NCBI RefSeq assembly: GCF_013256425.1
Contig: NZ_CP053904.1
Span: forward strand, 2,480,001 to 2,544,000
Direction: 5' to 3'
Length of the DNA: 64,000 bases
Source of the DNA: Hymenobacter sp. BRD67
GTDB taxonomy: Bacteria > Bacteroidota > Bacteroidia > Cytophagales > Hymenobacteraceae
Part shown: piece by piece, positions 27,011 to 37,206 of the stretch
How positions within the stretch are numbered: the first letter of the stretch is position 1
Layout of the letters: each line of letters opens with the position of its first letter
Made by a program: the position numbers and the translations under genes
Notes under the pieces: model-generated
Database searches by the model: none
Seen by the model: the letters and a program-made list of their open reading frames with translations, nothing else
What the model was told of the DNA's origin: nothing

Positions 27011-28849
27011 ATGCAGCCGCAGCCCCTCGCGCCCGAAGCCCTGTTTCCCGATTCCTTACTGATTGAAGTGGCCTGGGAAGTATGTAACCAGGTGGGCGGC
27101 ATATATACTGTTATTCGCTCGAAGGTACCAGCTACCATGCCGGCCTGGGGCGGGCGCTACTGCTTGCTGGGGCCTTACTTCCCGCAGCAGGCCCAGGGTG
27201 AGTTTGAGGCCTATGACGACGACCAGCTGGCAGGCATGACCGACCCCTACGCGGCTGCCGTGCGCACGCTGCGCGCCCAGGGTATGGATATCTGCCTAGG
27301 CGTGTGGCTCGTAACGGGCCGGCCGCGGGTAGTGCTCATCAACCCGTTTCAGCAGTACAGCCGGCTGGCCGAGCTGAAAAGCGACCTCTGGCGCGACCAT
27401 AAGATTACGGCCCCGGACAACGACGATTTGCTGCATCAGGTCATTGCCTTTGGGAATCTGGCCACGCAGTTTATCGAAGCCGTAGCCAGGCAGACAGTCG
27501 GCCAGTGGAAGGTTATCGGCCACTTTCACGAGTGGATGACGGGCGTAGCCATTCCGGAGCTACGCCGCCGCCAGGTGCCCGTGCACCTCGTGTTTACTAC
27601 GCACGCTACCCTGCTGGGCCGCTACCTGGCCATGAACGACCCCGACTTTTACGACCACCTCATGCTGGTAGACTGGCGCAGCCAGGCCCGCCACTTCAAC
27701 ATCGAGCCGGCCGTGAGCATGGAGCGGGCCGCCGCTCATGGCAGCCACGTGTTTACCACGGTGAGCGAGCTGACCGTGCGGGAATGCATCTATCTGCTCG
27801 ACCGGATACCCGATGCCGTATTGCCCAACGGCCTCAACATCGAGCGCTTTGTGGCCCTGCACGAGTTTCAGAATCTGCACAAGCTTTATAAGGATAAAAT
27901 CCATGAGTTTGTGATGGCGCACTTCTTCCAGAGCTACTCCTTTGACCTCGACCAGACGCTGTACCTTTTTACTTCTGGAAGATATGAATATCATAATAAG
28001 GGCTTTGACCTAACGCTCGAAGCCCTGGCCCGTCTCAACCACCGCCTGCAAGCCAGTGGCCTTGAAGGGCAGGTAGTGATGTTTTTTATTACCAAGCGTC
28101 CCTACACCAGCATCAACCCACTGGTGCTGCAAAGCCGCGCCCAGCTGGAAGAAGTGCGCCAGACCTGCCGCGCCATTGAGGAGCAGGTGGGTGAGCGGCT
28201 GTTTTACGCCGCCGCCGCCAGCCAGGACCACCGCCTGCCCGACCTCGACAGCATGGTGGACGACTACTGGAAGCTGCGCTACCGCCGCGGCCTGCAAAGT
28301 TGGAAAACCGCGGCCCTGCCCTCGGTTATCACCCACAACCTGGTGAACGACCAGGACGACGACATCCTGAACTTCGTGCGCCGGGCCAATCTGGTGAATA
28401 ACAAGCACGACCGGGTAAAGATAGTCTATCACCCTGATTTTGTGAGCACTACCTCGCCCCTGTTTGGCATGGACTACGGGCAGTTTGTGCGCGGCTGCCA
28501 CCTGGGCGTGTTTCCGAGCTACTACGAGCCCTGGGGCTACACCCCGCTTGAGTGCGTGGCGCGCGGCGTGCCGGCCATCACGAGCGACCTCTCCGGCTTT
28601 GGCGACTACGTAGAGAAGAACGTATCCGAACATGAGGAAAAGGGTATATTTGTGGTGCGCCGCCAGGAGCGCAGCTTCGACCAGGCCGCCGAGGAGCTTA
28701 CCGACATGCTCTGGAATTTTGTGCTGCTGAGCCGCCGCGAGCGCATCAGCCAGCGCAACCGGGTGGAGAGCTCGGCCGATATTTTTGACTGGAAAAACCT
28801 GCGCGTGTACTACGACCGGGCTTATGCGCTGGCGCTGGAGCGGCAGTAG
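27011..28849 (+). CDS. Glycogen synthase, GT3 (eukaryote-like) family
   Basis: A 612-residue glycosyltransferase. It begins IEVAWEVCNQVGGIYTVIRSK at residues 16-36, the signature of the GT3 family to which fungal and animal glycogen synthases belong. HFHEWMTGVAIPELRRR and FTTHATLLGRYLA form the N-terminal Rossmann part; GVFPSYYEPWGYTPLECVA near the C-terminus is the nucleotide-sugar site with the paired glutamates. It transfers glucose, probably from UDP-glucose, to the growing glycogen chain. The start at 27011 was chosen because the upstream part is not conserved. Together with the GH13 enzyme at 24259 it indicates glycogen building. Confidence 0.88.
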   Translation: MQPQPLAPEALFPDSLLIEVAWEVCNQVGGIYTVIRSKVPATMPAWGGRYCLLGPYFPQQAQGEFEAYDDDQLAGMTDPYAAAVRTLRAQGMDICLGVWLVTGRPRVVLINPFQQYSRLAELKSDLWRDHKITAPDNDDLLHQVIAFGNLATQFIEAVARQTVGQWKVIGHFHEWMTGVAIPELRRRQVPVHLVFTTHATLLGRYLAMNDPDFYDHLMLVDWRSQARHFNIEPAVSMERAAAHGSHVFTTVSELTVRECIYLLDRIPDAVLPNGLNIERFVALHEFQNLHKLYKDKIHEFVMAHFFQSYSFDLDQTLYLFTSGRYEYHNKGFDLTLEALARLNHRLQASGLEGQVVMFFITKRPYTSINPLVLQSRAQLEEVRQTCRAIEEQVGERLFYAAAASQDHRLPDLDSMVDDYWKLRYRRGLQSWKTAALPSVITHNLVNDQDDDILNFVRRANLVNNKHDRVKIVYHPDFVSTTSPLFGMDYGQFVRGCHLGVFPSYYEPWGYTPLECVARGVPAITSDLSGFGDYVEKNVSEHEEKGIFVVRRQERSFDQAAEELTDMLWNFVLLSRRERISQRNRVESSADIFDWKNLRVYYDRAYALALERQ

Positions 28850-28852
28850 GTT

Positions 28853-29751
28853 ATGTTCGCACAGAGGTGCCTTCCGCTCCTGCTTTTTATAGCCACTACT
28901 ACCCTTGCCCACGAGTTTTGGCTTCAGCCGGCCAGTTTTCGGGTAGCGGCCGGGGCCACTCTGCCGCTGCGCCTGCTGGTGGGCGATGGCTTCGTGGGCA
29001 CTCCCTGGCCCCGGCCCACGCGCCGCGTGCGGCGCTTCCTGCGCTTTGGCCCGGCGGCTCTACCGACTCTACCGACCTGCGCCCGGCGCTGCTGGCCGAT
29101 TCGCTGGCCCCGGCCATAGGCTGCTCTGCGCCCGGTACGCACCTGCTGGCCCTTACGAGTCAGCCAGCTTTCCTAGAACTACCTGCCAGCGAGTTCACGG
29201 CCTACCTGCGCGCCGAAGCCCTGGGCTACGCCCTGCGCCAGCGCGAGGAAGCCGGCCAGACTACTTCTAAGCCAGGCCGCGAGGCATACCAGCGCTGTGC
29301 CAAGGCGCTGGTTTTTGCTACTGCGGGTGCCACGGGGCGCAGGCTGCCGGCCAGTGCCGACACGGCATACCGGCGGGTGCTGGGCCTGCCGCTGGAGCTG
29401 GTGCCCGAGCAAAACCCTTACCGCCTGCGGCCCGGCGCGGCCCTCACGGTTCGGGTATTGCGGCAGGGCCAGCCCGTGCCGGGCGCACCAGTGCAGGTGT
29501 GGCAGGCTGGTATAGCGCCGGGGCCAGCCGCTGCACCGGCTATACGTCACTTCACCACGTATACCAATGCTCAGGGGCGGGCGCTGCTGCGGCTGCCCGG
29601 CCCGGGGCCCTACCTGCTGGCTACCGTGCGCATGGAAGCCGCCCCGCCGGCGCTGGCCGGGCAGGCCGATTGGCTTAGCACCTGGGCCTCCCTCACCTTC
29701 GGCGGGCCCGAAACGGCGGGTAAAACCGTCTACTCCCAACCTGCCAATTAG
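28853..29751 (+). CDS. DUF4198-type periplasmic protein, frameshifted
   Basis: About 299 residues after repair. It starts with a signal peptide followed by LAHEFWLQPASFRVAAGATL, typical of DUF4198 (nickel- or metal-uptake-associated, Ig-like periplasmic proteins). The C-terminal half, with PYRLRPGAALTVRVLRQGQP and a TYTNAQGRALLRLPGPGPYL motif, is the second beta-sandwich. The frame breaks near 29050-29054, where GGCCCGGCGGC must be GGCCCGGGCGGC. The gene follows glycogen synthase with only 3 bp between, so they are likely cotranscribed. The link to metal transport is a family remark, not shown here. Confidence 0.7.
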
Positions 29752-29849
29752 TTAGCGCCTCACCTTCGGCCTTGCTCCGTTTCGCATTTTCCTTTTTATC
29801 GCTACCTTCGCCACCCAGCACCAAAATCTCCATCTCCCGCCACGGTTTT

Positions 29850-30224
29850 ATGAAGTACTCAATCGATAAAAAAGAGAGCTATACCGTCATCACCATCGAT
29901 GAAAAAAAGCTCGATACCACCGTTGCGCCAGACCTGAAATCGGAGTTTGTTAAGCTCAACGCTGAAGGCAGTAACAACCTGATACTCGACCTTCAAAACG
30001 TAAAATACACCGACTCCTCCGGCCTGAGCAGCATCCTTATCGCCAACCGCCTGTGCAACTCGACGGGCGGCCTGCTGGTGCTCACCGGCCTGCAAGACCA
30101 CGTACTGAAACTCATTACCATCAGCAAGCTCGAGTCGGTGCTGCACATCCTGCCCACGGTAGAGGAAGGCATCGACCGCATCTTTTTGCACGCCATCGAG
30201 CGCGACCTGACGGATAAAGAATAG
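29850..30224 (+). CDS. STAS-domain protein (anti-sigma factor antagonist-like)
   Basis: A 124-residue single STAS domain: VITIDEKKLDTTVAPDLKSE, then the central strand NLILDLQNVKYTDSSGLSSI with the serine pair where SpoIIAA-type proteins are phosphorylated. Such proteins bind anti-sigma factors or act in signalling complexes in the cytoplasm. The start at 29850 (MKYSIDKKESYTVI) fits the domain; the earlier in-frame ATG gives an unrelated tail. It precedes the RNase Z gene, an order also known in other Bacteroidetes. Confidence 0.85.
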   Translation: MKYSIDKKESYTVITIDEKKLDTTVAPDLKSEFVKLNAEGSNNLILDLQNVKYTDSSGLSSILIANRLCNSTGGLLVLTGLQDHVLKLITISKLESVLHILPTVEEGIDRIFLHAIERDLTDKE

Positions 30225-30363
30225 CCTGGATGTCAGTTTTTGGTTGTCAGTTGTCAGTTTTTTAATTGATAGCTGGCAACCTCTATTTTTTAGGCTTATC
30301 CGCTGCACTTGTTCGGACTAACAATTACCTGGCCCGAACGACCAGCACCTGACAATCACTCCA

Positions 30364-31281
30364 GTGACTTTTGAGCTTCAGATATTGGGCAGTGGCTCGG
30401 CAACGCCGATGGTAGGCCGCCACCCTACGGCGCAGCTGCTGGCCGTGGGCGAGGGCCGCTACCTGCTCGACTGCGGCGAGGGCACCCAGCTACGGCTGCT
30501 TGAACAGCGCCGCCGCTTAAGCTCGCTTCGGGTTATTTTTATCTCGCACCTGCACGGCGACCACTACTTCGGGCTGTTTGGACTATTGAGTACCCTGAGC
30601 CTGCAAGGTCGCCAGGAACCGCTCACGGTAGTTGGTCCGCCCGGCCTGGAGCTGGTACTCACCACCCAGGCGCTGCACTCGCAGATGCAGCCGGGCTACC
30701 CCATCACCTTCGTGCCCGTCGATACGGAAGCGCACGCCGTGGTGTATGAAGATGCGCTGGTGCGGGTATCGTCGCTGCCGATGCGCCACCGCATTCCGTG
30801 CTGCGGCTATTTGTTTGAGGAGCAGCCCCGGCGCAACAAGCTGGTGAAGGAGCGCCTGCCCGCCAGCCTCTCTCCCACCGAGCTGAGCCAGTTGGCGCAG
30901 GGCCACGACCTGCCCGCCGACCCGGCCACCGGTCGCCCGGCCCTGCGCCACGCCGACGTATCGGTGCCTGCCCCCGCGCCGCGCCGCTACGCTTTCTGCT
31001 CCGATACGGTGTACACACCCAGCCTGGCTGAGCTGGTACGCGGGGTTGACCTGCTGTACCATGAGGCCACATTTCTCAACGACCTGCGCGAACGGGCGGC
31101 CGTGACGTTCCACAGCACCGCGCGGCAGGCCGCCGAGCTGGCGCAGGCGGCAGATGCCCAGCGCCTGCTCATCGGGCACTTTTCTTCGCGCTATAAGCAG
31201 CTCGAAGGCCATTTACAGGAAGCTCAGGCGGTGTTTGCCTGGACGGCGCTGGCCACCGAAGGCCTGGTAGTAAGCGTGTAA
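30364..31281 (+). CDS. rnz: Ribonuclease Z
   Basis: A 305-residue metallo-beta-lactamase-fold nuclease that trims the 3' ends of tRNA precursors. The zinc motif SHLHGDH is at residues 61-67, and FCSDTVYTPSLAELVRGVDLLYHEATF and LLIGHFSSRY give the further metal ligands (Asp and His). FELQILGSGSATP at the N-terminus is usual for the family. The start is GTG at 30364. The gene is intact and lies 139 bp after the STAS gene. Confidence 0.93.
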   Translation: MTFELQILGSGSATPMVGRHPTAQLLAVGEGRYLLDCGEGTQLRLLEQRRRLSSLRVIFISHLHGDHYFGLFGLLSTLSLQGRQEPLTVVGPPGLELVLTTQALHSQMQPGYPITFVPVDTEAHAVVYEDALVRVSSLPMRHRIPCCGYLFEEQPRRNKLVKERLPASLSPTELSQLAQGHDLPADPATGRPALRHADVSVPAPAPRRYAFCSDTVYTPSLAELVRGVDLLYHEATFLNDLRERAAVTFHSTARQAAELAQAADAQRLLIGHFSSRYKQLEGHLQEAQAVFAWTALATEGLVVSV

Positions 31282-31406
31282 ACATTTTCCTGGCTTACGC
31301 TGTCATGGCAACCGCAGCCAGGTGGCTGCCCTCACGCGAATTATCCGCAGCTGGGCCGGCACCCTTGCCGCGTTCCGCGCTACGCTTGCTCTGACCACCC
31401 AACTCT

Positions 31407-32156
31407 ATGCCTGCCACCTACGCCCACAAAAAACAGCAGCTTTACCTCGTACTCAGCGGCATATTCCTGGTGAATGCCCTTCTGGCCGAGATTATCGGCG
31501 TGAAGATTTTTTCGGTCGAGAAAACCTTCGGCCTCACCGGCAACCTGACGGCCGGCGTGCTGGTGTGGCCGGTGGTATTCCTCACCACCGATATTATCAA
31601 CGAGTACTTCGGCCACAAGGGCGTACTGCGGGTGAGCTTTTTAACGGCCGGCCTTATCCTGTATTCCTTCCTGGTGATTCTGGGCACCACGCACCTGGTA
31701 CCGGCCGATTTCTGGCTGGACCTGAACAAGACGGACACCCTCGGCCGACCCTTCAACATCGAATTTGCCTACCAGAGTATCTTCCGGCAAGGCCTGGGCA
31801 TTATCATTGGCTCGCTGGTGGCTTTTTTGATTGGCCAGGCCCTCGATGCCAGCGTGTTTCAGCTGTTTCGGCGCATCACGGGCAGCCGCTTTATCTGGCT
31901 GCGGGCCACTGGCTCCACGCTCATCTCGCAGCTCGTGGACAGCTTCGTGGTATTATATGTGGCTTTTTATATATTTGGTAACTGGACGCTGGCCCAGGTG
32001 CAAAGCGTGGGTTGGTTTAATTACTGGTATAAATTTGCCGCCGCTGTTTTGCTCACGCCGCTGCTGTATCTGGCGCACTACCTTATCGACCGCTACCTGG
32101 GGCCGGAGGAAACGGTGGAGCTGCAGGAAGAGGCGCTGGCGGATAAGGGTGTCTGA
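31407..32156 (+). CDS. Queuosine precursor transporter (YhhQ family)
   Basis: A 249-residue integral membrane protein with about six transmembrane helices. Family features are NALLAEIIGVKIFSV near residues 23-37, the central VVFLTTDIINEYFGHKG around 66-82, and QLVDSFVVLYVAF. YhhQ-type proteins import queuosine precursors such as preQ0 or preQ1 for tRNA modification. No preQ1 riboswitch was seen in the 125 bp upstream. The gene is intact. Confidence 0.87.
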   Translation: MPATYAHKKQQLYLVLSGIFLVNALLAEIIGVKIFSVEKTFGLTGNLTAGVLVWPVVFLTTDIINEYFGHKGVLRVSFLTAGLILYSFLVILGTTHLVPADFWLDLNKTDTLGRPFNIEFAYQSIFRQGLGIIIGSLVAFLIGQALDASVFQLFRRITGSRFIWLRATGSTLISQLVDSFVVLYVAFYIFGNWTLAQVQSVGWFNYWYKFAAAVLLTPLLYLAHYLIDRYLGPEETVELQEEALADKGV

Positions 32157-32180
32157 TTATTTTGTCCAAATCTCTCTTTT

Positions 32181-32834
32181 ATGCGTTTTTTTTATTTGTT
32201 TATCGTTTGCTGGACATTAGCACACACGACTGTAGCACAGCCCATTAAACATAAATCAGATTGCTACGTGCTAGCTGACAGCATTACGCGGCATCCAGCC
32301 ATAATTAATTTAGTAGAAAGTGATAAGATAGCTATTAAAGAACTGTCAGGTAAGAAACATTTCCTGCATGCGGGCAGCATTGCGTGGTTTCAGAGCAAAG
32401 GGCATCGTTATTACACCCTCAATAATTTTGAGGTGAAACCGGGCAACGCAGATAGTCGCGTACGATATGGCTTCGCAGAACTGGTGGACAGCGGGCAAGT
32501 TACGCTTCTCCGCTACGACTATAGCAAAGCGAAATTTATGGTAATCGGCGGTTCAGGTATGTTACTGCCTGGCGTAGGTCCTGGCATGGCTTCGCTCTAC
32601 TTATTACGATTAGCTGCGTCGCCACAACAGGTAACCGTTGTGCCATCCGATGGACTGCTCGGAAATGGCCCACGCTTTCGAGCTGCCTTGCAGCCTTACT
32701 TAGCAAACAGACCCGACCTACTTACTTTATTATCAGATAAAAAATTCAATATACAAGACTTGCCAGATATCGTCCGCGCTATTAATACAAATCAGGCGTA
32801 CACAAAATCCTTTCTTCCAGTTGGCGGCTATTAA
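32181..32834 (+). CDS. Secreted protein of unknown function
   Basis: A 217-residue protein with a signal peptide (FYLFIVCWTLAHTTVAQ). It continues CYVLADSITRHPAIINLVES, has a glycine-rich patch MVIGGSGMLLPGVGPGM in the middle that could be a loop or a short membrane-contacting stretch, and ends in FLPVGGY. I recognise no family. The DNA is more AT-rich than the neighbours. It fits tightly between the transporter gene (24 bp before) and trpS (9 bp after), so it is probably cotranscribed with trpS. Confidence 0.6.
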   Translation: MRFFYLFIVCWTLAHTTVAQPIKHKSDCYVLADSITRHPAIINLVESDKIAIKELSGKKHFLHAGSIAWFQSKGHRYYTLNNFEVKPGNADSRVRYGFAELVDSGQVTLLRYDYSKAKFMVIGGSGMLLPGVGPGMASLYLLRLAASPQQVTVVPSDGLLGNGPRFRAALQPYLANRPDLLTLLSDKKFNIQDLPDIVRAINTNQAYTKSFLPVGGY

Positions 32835-32843
32835 TTCCTTCTA

Positions 32844-33818
32844 ATGTCCCGTATCCTTACCGGCATCCAGAGCACCGGCCGCCCACACCTGGGCAACCTG
32901 CTCGGCGCCATCCTTCCGGCCATCGAGCTGTCGAAAAACCCGGCCAACGACTCGCTGTATTTCATTGCCGATTTGCACTCGCTCACCACCGTGCGCGACC
33001 CGGCGCTGCTGCGCGCCAATACCTACGCCGTGGCGGCGGCCTGGCTGGCCTGCGGCTTCGATACCGAAAAAAACCTGTTTTACCGGCAGTCCGACGTGCC
33101 GCAAGTAACGGAGCTGACGTGGTACCTGTCGTGCTTTACACCTTATCCGATGCTGGCTAATGCGCACAGCTTCAAGGATAAGAGTGATAAGTTATCGGAT
33201 GTAAATGCCGGTCTTTTTACTTACCCGGTCTTGATGGCGGCTGATATTCTGCTCTACGATGCGGAGATAGTACCCGTGGGCAAAGACCAGATTCAGCACC
33301 TGGAAATAGCCCGCGACATCGCCCAAACATTCAATAATCGTTATGGTGAAACCCTGGTGCCGCCCCAGGCCCGCGTCGATGCCGAGCTAATGACCATTCC
33401 GGGCATCGACGGGCAGAAGATGAGCAAGAGCTACGGCAATATCATCGACATTTTTGCCCCGGAGAAGGAGCTGCTTAAAACCGTGCGCAGCATCATCTCG
33501 GACAGCACGCCGCTCGAAGCGCCCAAAAACCCCGACTCCGATACTACTTTTAAGCTCTACTCGCTGCTGGCCACGCCGTCTGAAACGGCCGAACTGCGCC
33601 AGCGCTACGAGGCGGGTGGCTACGGCTACGGCCACGCCAAACAGGCGCTGTACGAGCTGATTCTGCGGCGCTTCGCCACCGAGCGCGAGCAGTTCAACTT
33701 CTACATGAGCAACCTGCCCGAGATTGATGCACAGCTGGCCATCGGGGCCCGGCGGGCGCAGGAATACGGAGCAAGCGTACTGGCTAAGGTGCGACAAAAG
33801 GTGGGATATGGTGCCTGA
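32844..33818 (+). CDS. trpS: Tryptophan-tRNA ligase
   Basis: A 324-residue class I aminoacyl-tRNA synthetase that charges tRNA-Trp. The HIGH-like motif is in TGRPHLGNLLG (residues 11-21), and KMSKS is exact at 192-196 (QKMSKSYGNI). DLHSLT and NAHSFKDK are further active-site signatures. The length is normal for the bacterial enzyme and the frame is intact. Its stop codon lies within the left arm of a long inverted repeat. Confidence 0.96.
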   Translation: MSRILTGIQSTGRPHLGNLLGAILPAIELSKNPANDSLYFIADLHSLTTVRDPALLRANTYAVAAAWLACGFDTEKNLFYRQSDVPQVTELTWYLSCFTPYPMLANAHSFKDKSDKLSDVNAGLFTYPVLMAADILLYDAEIVPVGKDQIQHLEIARDIAQTFNNRYGETLVPPQARVDAELMTIPGIDGQKMSKSYGNIIDIFAPEKELLKTVRSIISDSTPLEAPKNPDSDTTFKLYSLLATPSETAELRQRYEAGGYGYGHAKQALYELILRRFATEREQFNFYMSNLPEIDAQLAIGARRAQEYGASVLAKVRQKVGYGA

Positions 33819-33964
33819 ACCGCGGATGTATCGGATTCGTCGGATTAATCTGATTTTGAGGCCGATTATTCTTGTCACAGGCAATTTTATTCAGACAGGC
33901 CGCCTACCAGGCGGCCTTTTTTAACGTCTTCAAAATCCGACGACTCCGATACATCCGCGGTTCA
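33816..33964. repeat. Long inverted repeat enclosing a terminator, overlapping two gene ends
   Basis: Arms 33816-33846 and 33934-33964 pair over about 31 bp (outer TGAACCGCGGATGTATCGGA exact, then two differing bases, then CGTCGGATT). The left arm contains the trpS stop and the right arm the stop of the converging gene at 33962. The loop holds a compact terminator hairpin (33897-33918). Confidence 0.6.
33897..33922 (+). terminator. Rho-independent terminator after trpS
   Basis: Stem AGGCCGCC / GGCGGCCT with a 5-nt loop, followed by a T-rich tail TTTT on the plus strand. It lies inside the larger inverted repeat. Confidence 0.75.
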
Positions 33965-34765
33965 GACAATCTGCTGGTGCGAAAAGCTGAAGCCTACCTT
34001 GCTACCCCGGCTAACCTGCTGGTTTTCGAGCTTTTGCTTGACGCTGATACGCTGAATCTCGGGCAGCGGCGGTGCAATGAGGTCGTTATTGACGGCCGCA
34101 ATCATAGCGCTTTCCACAAACAAGCGCATGGCTTCGGGTGTAATAACACTGCCGCTCATGTCGTGGTCGGGTAGCTCGAGCTGCTGCACGCCCTCCAGGA
34201 AATAGTGACTGTCGATATTGATGAGCAGGCGGCCGAGCAGGTAGCCGGGGTCATTGAGGCGCTGGTAGCGAATGCTGTCGGCCATGAAGTTGTAGGCCAT
34301 AATGTGGCCGAAGAAGCGCCGCCGGAAGTCGGCCTCCACGTAGGGCGTGTTGAGTAGCGCGAAATCGTCGGGGAAGGTGACAATGTTGGAGTGCATCACG
34401 AACACCAGCAAATCGCCCGAGAAGCGGATGTGAAACTCCATCTCATTGACGGGCAGGCACTCGATGCGCACGCTGGCGTCGGCATCGGTGGTCACTTTCT
34501 GCGTCAGCTCCAGGCAGAGCTGCTGCGACACCTGGCGCAGCAAGATAAACGCCGCCTGCGTGGCCCGAAAAATAGCCTGCTTGGCACTCGACTTTTCGCG
34601 CAGGCCCTCGGCAATGAGGTTGAGGCGGTCGGGGGGTAAGGCAGGGGCAACTTCGGCTACCTTCGCCGGGGCAACGGTCTTTTTAGAAGGCCGGGGAGCT
34701 TTTTTGGGGGCAGGGGGCAGACTGACAAGGGCGGGAGTTGCGGTGGCAGCAGCAGATTTAGCCAT
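33962..34765 (-). CDS. Conserved hypothetical protein
   Basis: A 267-residue protein without signal peptide or membrane helix. The first 45 residues are low-complexity (Ala, Pro, Lys; KKAPRPSKKTVAPAKVAEVA) and probably disordered; the rest is folded, with SVRIECLPVNEMEFHIRFSG, LVFVMHSNIVTFPDDFALLN, and YFLEGVQQLELPDHDMSGSV. I do not recognise the family. The start at 34765 (MAKSAAATATPALV) is the first ATG after a region with no conserved look. It converges with trpS. Confidence 0.65.
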   Translation of the reverse strand: MAKSAAATATPALVSLPPAPKKAPRPSKKTVAPAKVAEVAPALPPDRLNLIAEGLREKSSAKQAIFRATQAAFILLRQVSQQLCLELTQKVTTDADASVRIECLPVNEMEFHIRFSGDLLVFVMHSNIVTFPDDFALLNTPYVEADFRRRFFGHIMAYNFMADSIRYQRLNDPGYLLGRLLINIDSHYFLEGVQQLELPDHDMSGSVITPEAMRLFVESAMIAAVNNDLIAPPLPEIQRISVKQKLENQQVSRGSKVGFSFSHQQIV

Positions 34766-35010
34766 ATAAACCGGGTAAGTGGCGGCAGAAGATAAAAAGG
34801 AGCCGCACCGCATAGGTACGCAAAGAGACCGGGCAGTGGTTGTGAAAACACCGCCCCGACGCTCCGGCAACAACCAGGAAAGCCGGCTCCGGAAGAAGTA
34901 GCCGCTGGCCAGGCCGCCCTCGGGCAACTTTGTGCGTCTTTGAAGCCCGGCAGCCAAAGGCTATGCCACAGCTGCTGTAATTTCAACGCTTCAACCTTTA
35001 CCCTTTACGC

Positions 35011-37181
35011 ATGATACAGCACACAGTCCGCCAGGCGGGCGTGACAGTAGCCCTGCTCCTGGCCGGCACCGCCGCCACCCAGGCGCAAGTAGGCCCCGGC
35101 ACCCAGTGGACCAAAGATGGCTACGGCTACCTGAAAGTGCAGCAAGACGAGCTGGTGCAGCTCGATGCCCGCAAAACCGGTCAGGCGCTCACTATCCTCA
35201 GCAAGCAGCAACTTACACCGCAGGGCGCCACGGCACCGCTGAAAGTGCGCCGCTTTTCGCTCTCCGATGACGGCAAGCAGGTGCTGCTCAACACCAATAC
35301 CAAGAAAGTATGGCGCTACGATACCCGTGGCGACTACTGGGTGTATGACCTGGCCACCAAGCAATTAACGCAGCTTGGCAAGGGCCGGCCAGAGTCGTCG
35401 CTGATGTTTGCCAAGTTTTCGCCCGATGGCAAAAAAGTGGCTTACGTGAGCGAGCACAATCTGTACGTAGAGAACCTGGCTGACCACCGCATCACCCAGC
35501 TTACCACCGATGGCACCGACCGACTTATCAACGGCACCTTCGACTGGGTGTATGAGGAGGAGCTGGACTGCCGCGATGGCTTCCGCTGGGCCCCCGATGG
35601 CCAGAGCCTCGCCTACTGGCAGCTAGACGCTACCAAAACGCGCAACTACCTGATGCTGAACACTACCGACGCCCTTTACCCCTACACGGTGCCGGTGGAA
35701 TACCCCGTAGTAGGCCAGGACCCCAGCCGCGCCCGCATTGGCGTGGTGCCGGTGGGCGGCGGGGCTACCCGGTGGATGGATATTCCCGGCGATGCCGTGC
35801 AGCATTACCTGCCGCGCATGGAGTGGTCGGGCAAAAACGAGCTGATAGTACAGCAGCTCAACCGCCGCCAGAACGAGAGTAGTATTATTCTCTGCAACAC
35901 GACCACCGGCACGGCTAAGTCGATTTTCAGCGAAACCGACAAGGCCTGGGTTGATGCCAAGGACGAAGCTATTGGCTGGAACTGGATTGAGGGCGGCAAG
36001 CGCTTTGTGTGGAGCAGCGAAAAGGACGGTTGGCGCCACCTCTACGCCGTGGACCGCACCGGCAAGGAGCAGTTGCTCACGCCCGGCAACTACGACGTTA
36101 TCAGCTTAGCAACCATCAGCGAGCCGGCGGGCACCATTTACTTCATGGCCTCGCCCTCCAATGCCACCCAGACCTACCTTTACAAAGTGCCGCTGAAGGG
36201 CGGCAAGGCCGAGCGCGTAACCCCCGCCGCCCTCATCGGCTCGAACAGCTACGACGTGTCGCCCAACGGCAAAATTGCGCTGCATACCTTCTCCAACACC
36301 GGTACCTTCCCGGTGGCCGACGTGGTGAGTCTGCCCTCTCACGCGCGGCTGAGCGGCGGCGAAGTGCCCGAGCAGGCCAGGAATATGAAGCTGCCCAAAA
36401 CCGAGTTTTTCCAGGTAAAAACCGTGGATGGCGTGACCCTCGACGGCTGGATGGTGAAGCCTACCAACTTCGACTCCAGCAAGAAATATCCTATCGTGTT
36501 CTACGTGTATGGCGAGCCAGCCAGCCAGACCGTAACCGACCACTTCGGGACGGGCCTCAACCGGCTCTACCAGGGCAATATGGCTGATGATGGGTACATC
36601 TATGCCTCGCTCGAAAACCGGGGAGCCCCCGCCCGCGCGGCCGCGAGTTTCGCAAGGCTATTTACCACAACATCGGTAATCTGAACATCCGCGACCAGGC
36701 AATGGGTGCGCAGGAAGTATTAAAAAACAGCTATATTGATACCAGCCGCGTAGCTGTGTGGGGTTGGAGCGGCGGCGGCTCCAGTACGCTCAACCTGCTG
36801 TACCAGTACCCGAATATTTATAAAACGGGTATTTCCATCGCGGCCGTGGACAACCAGCTCAACTACGACAATATATACCAGGAGCGCTACATGGGCCTAC
36901 TGCCGGAAGACCGGCACTTTTTCGTGGATAACTCGCCCCTGGCGCACGTCAAAGGCCTGCGCGGCAATCTGCTGCTCGTGCACGGTACCGGCGACGACAA
37001 TGTGCACTACAACAACGCCGAGCAGATGATTAATGAGCTGGTGAAGAATAATAAAACCTTCCAGCTGATGAGCTATCCCAACCGCACGCACAGCATTTCG
37101 GAAGGCGAAGGCACCAGCCGCCACCTGGCCAGCACCTACACTAAGTTTTTAAAGGAAAACTGCCCGCCCGGTGGCCGGTAA
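35011..37181 (+). CDS. S9-family (DPP-IV-like) serine peptidase, frameshifted
   Basis: About 724 residues. A signal peptide (VALLLAGTAATQAQ) directs it to the periplasm. An eight-bladed beta-propeller follows (for example FAKFSPDGKKVAYVSEHNLY and the GTFDWVYEEEL motif typical of DPP-IV), then the alpha/beta hydrolase domain with catalytic Ser in GWSGGG, Asp in HGTGDDNVHY and His in YPNRTHSI. Such enzymes cut dipeptides, often X-Pro, from peptide N-termini. The two glutamates of VYEEEL bind the substrate amino group. The frame breaks near 36632-36634, where GCCCGCGCGGC should be GCCCCGCGCGGC; then RGREFRKAIYHNIGNLNIRD continues. A terminator follows. Confidence 0.92.
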
Positions 37182-37206
37182 CGACCGTTTCAACCGACAC
37201 TTAACT

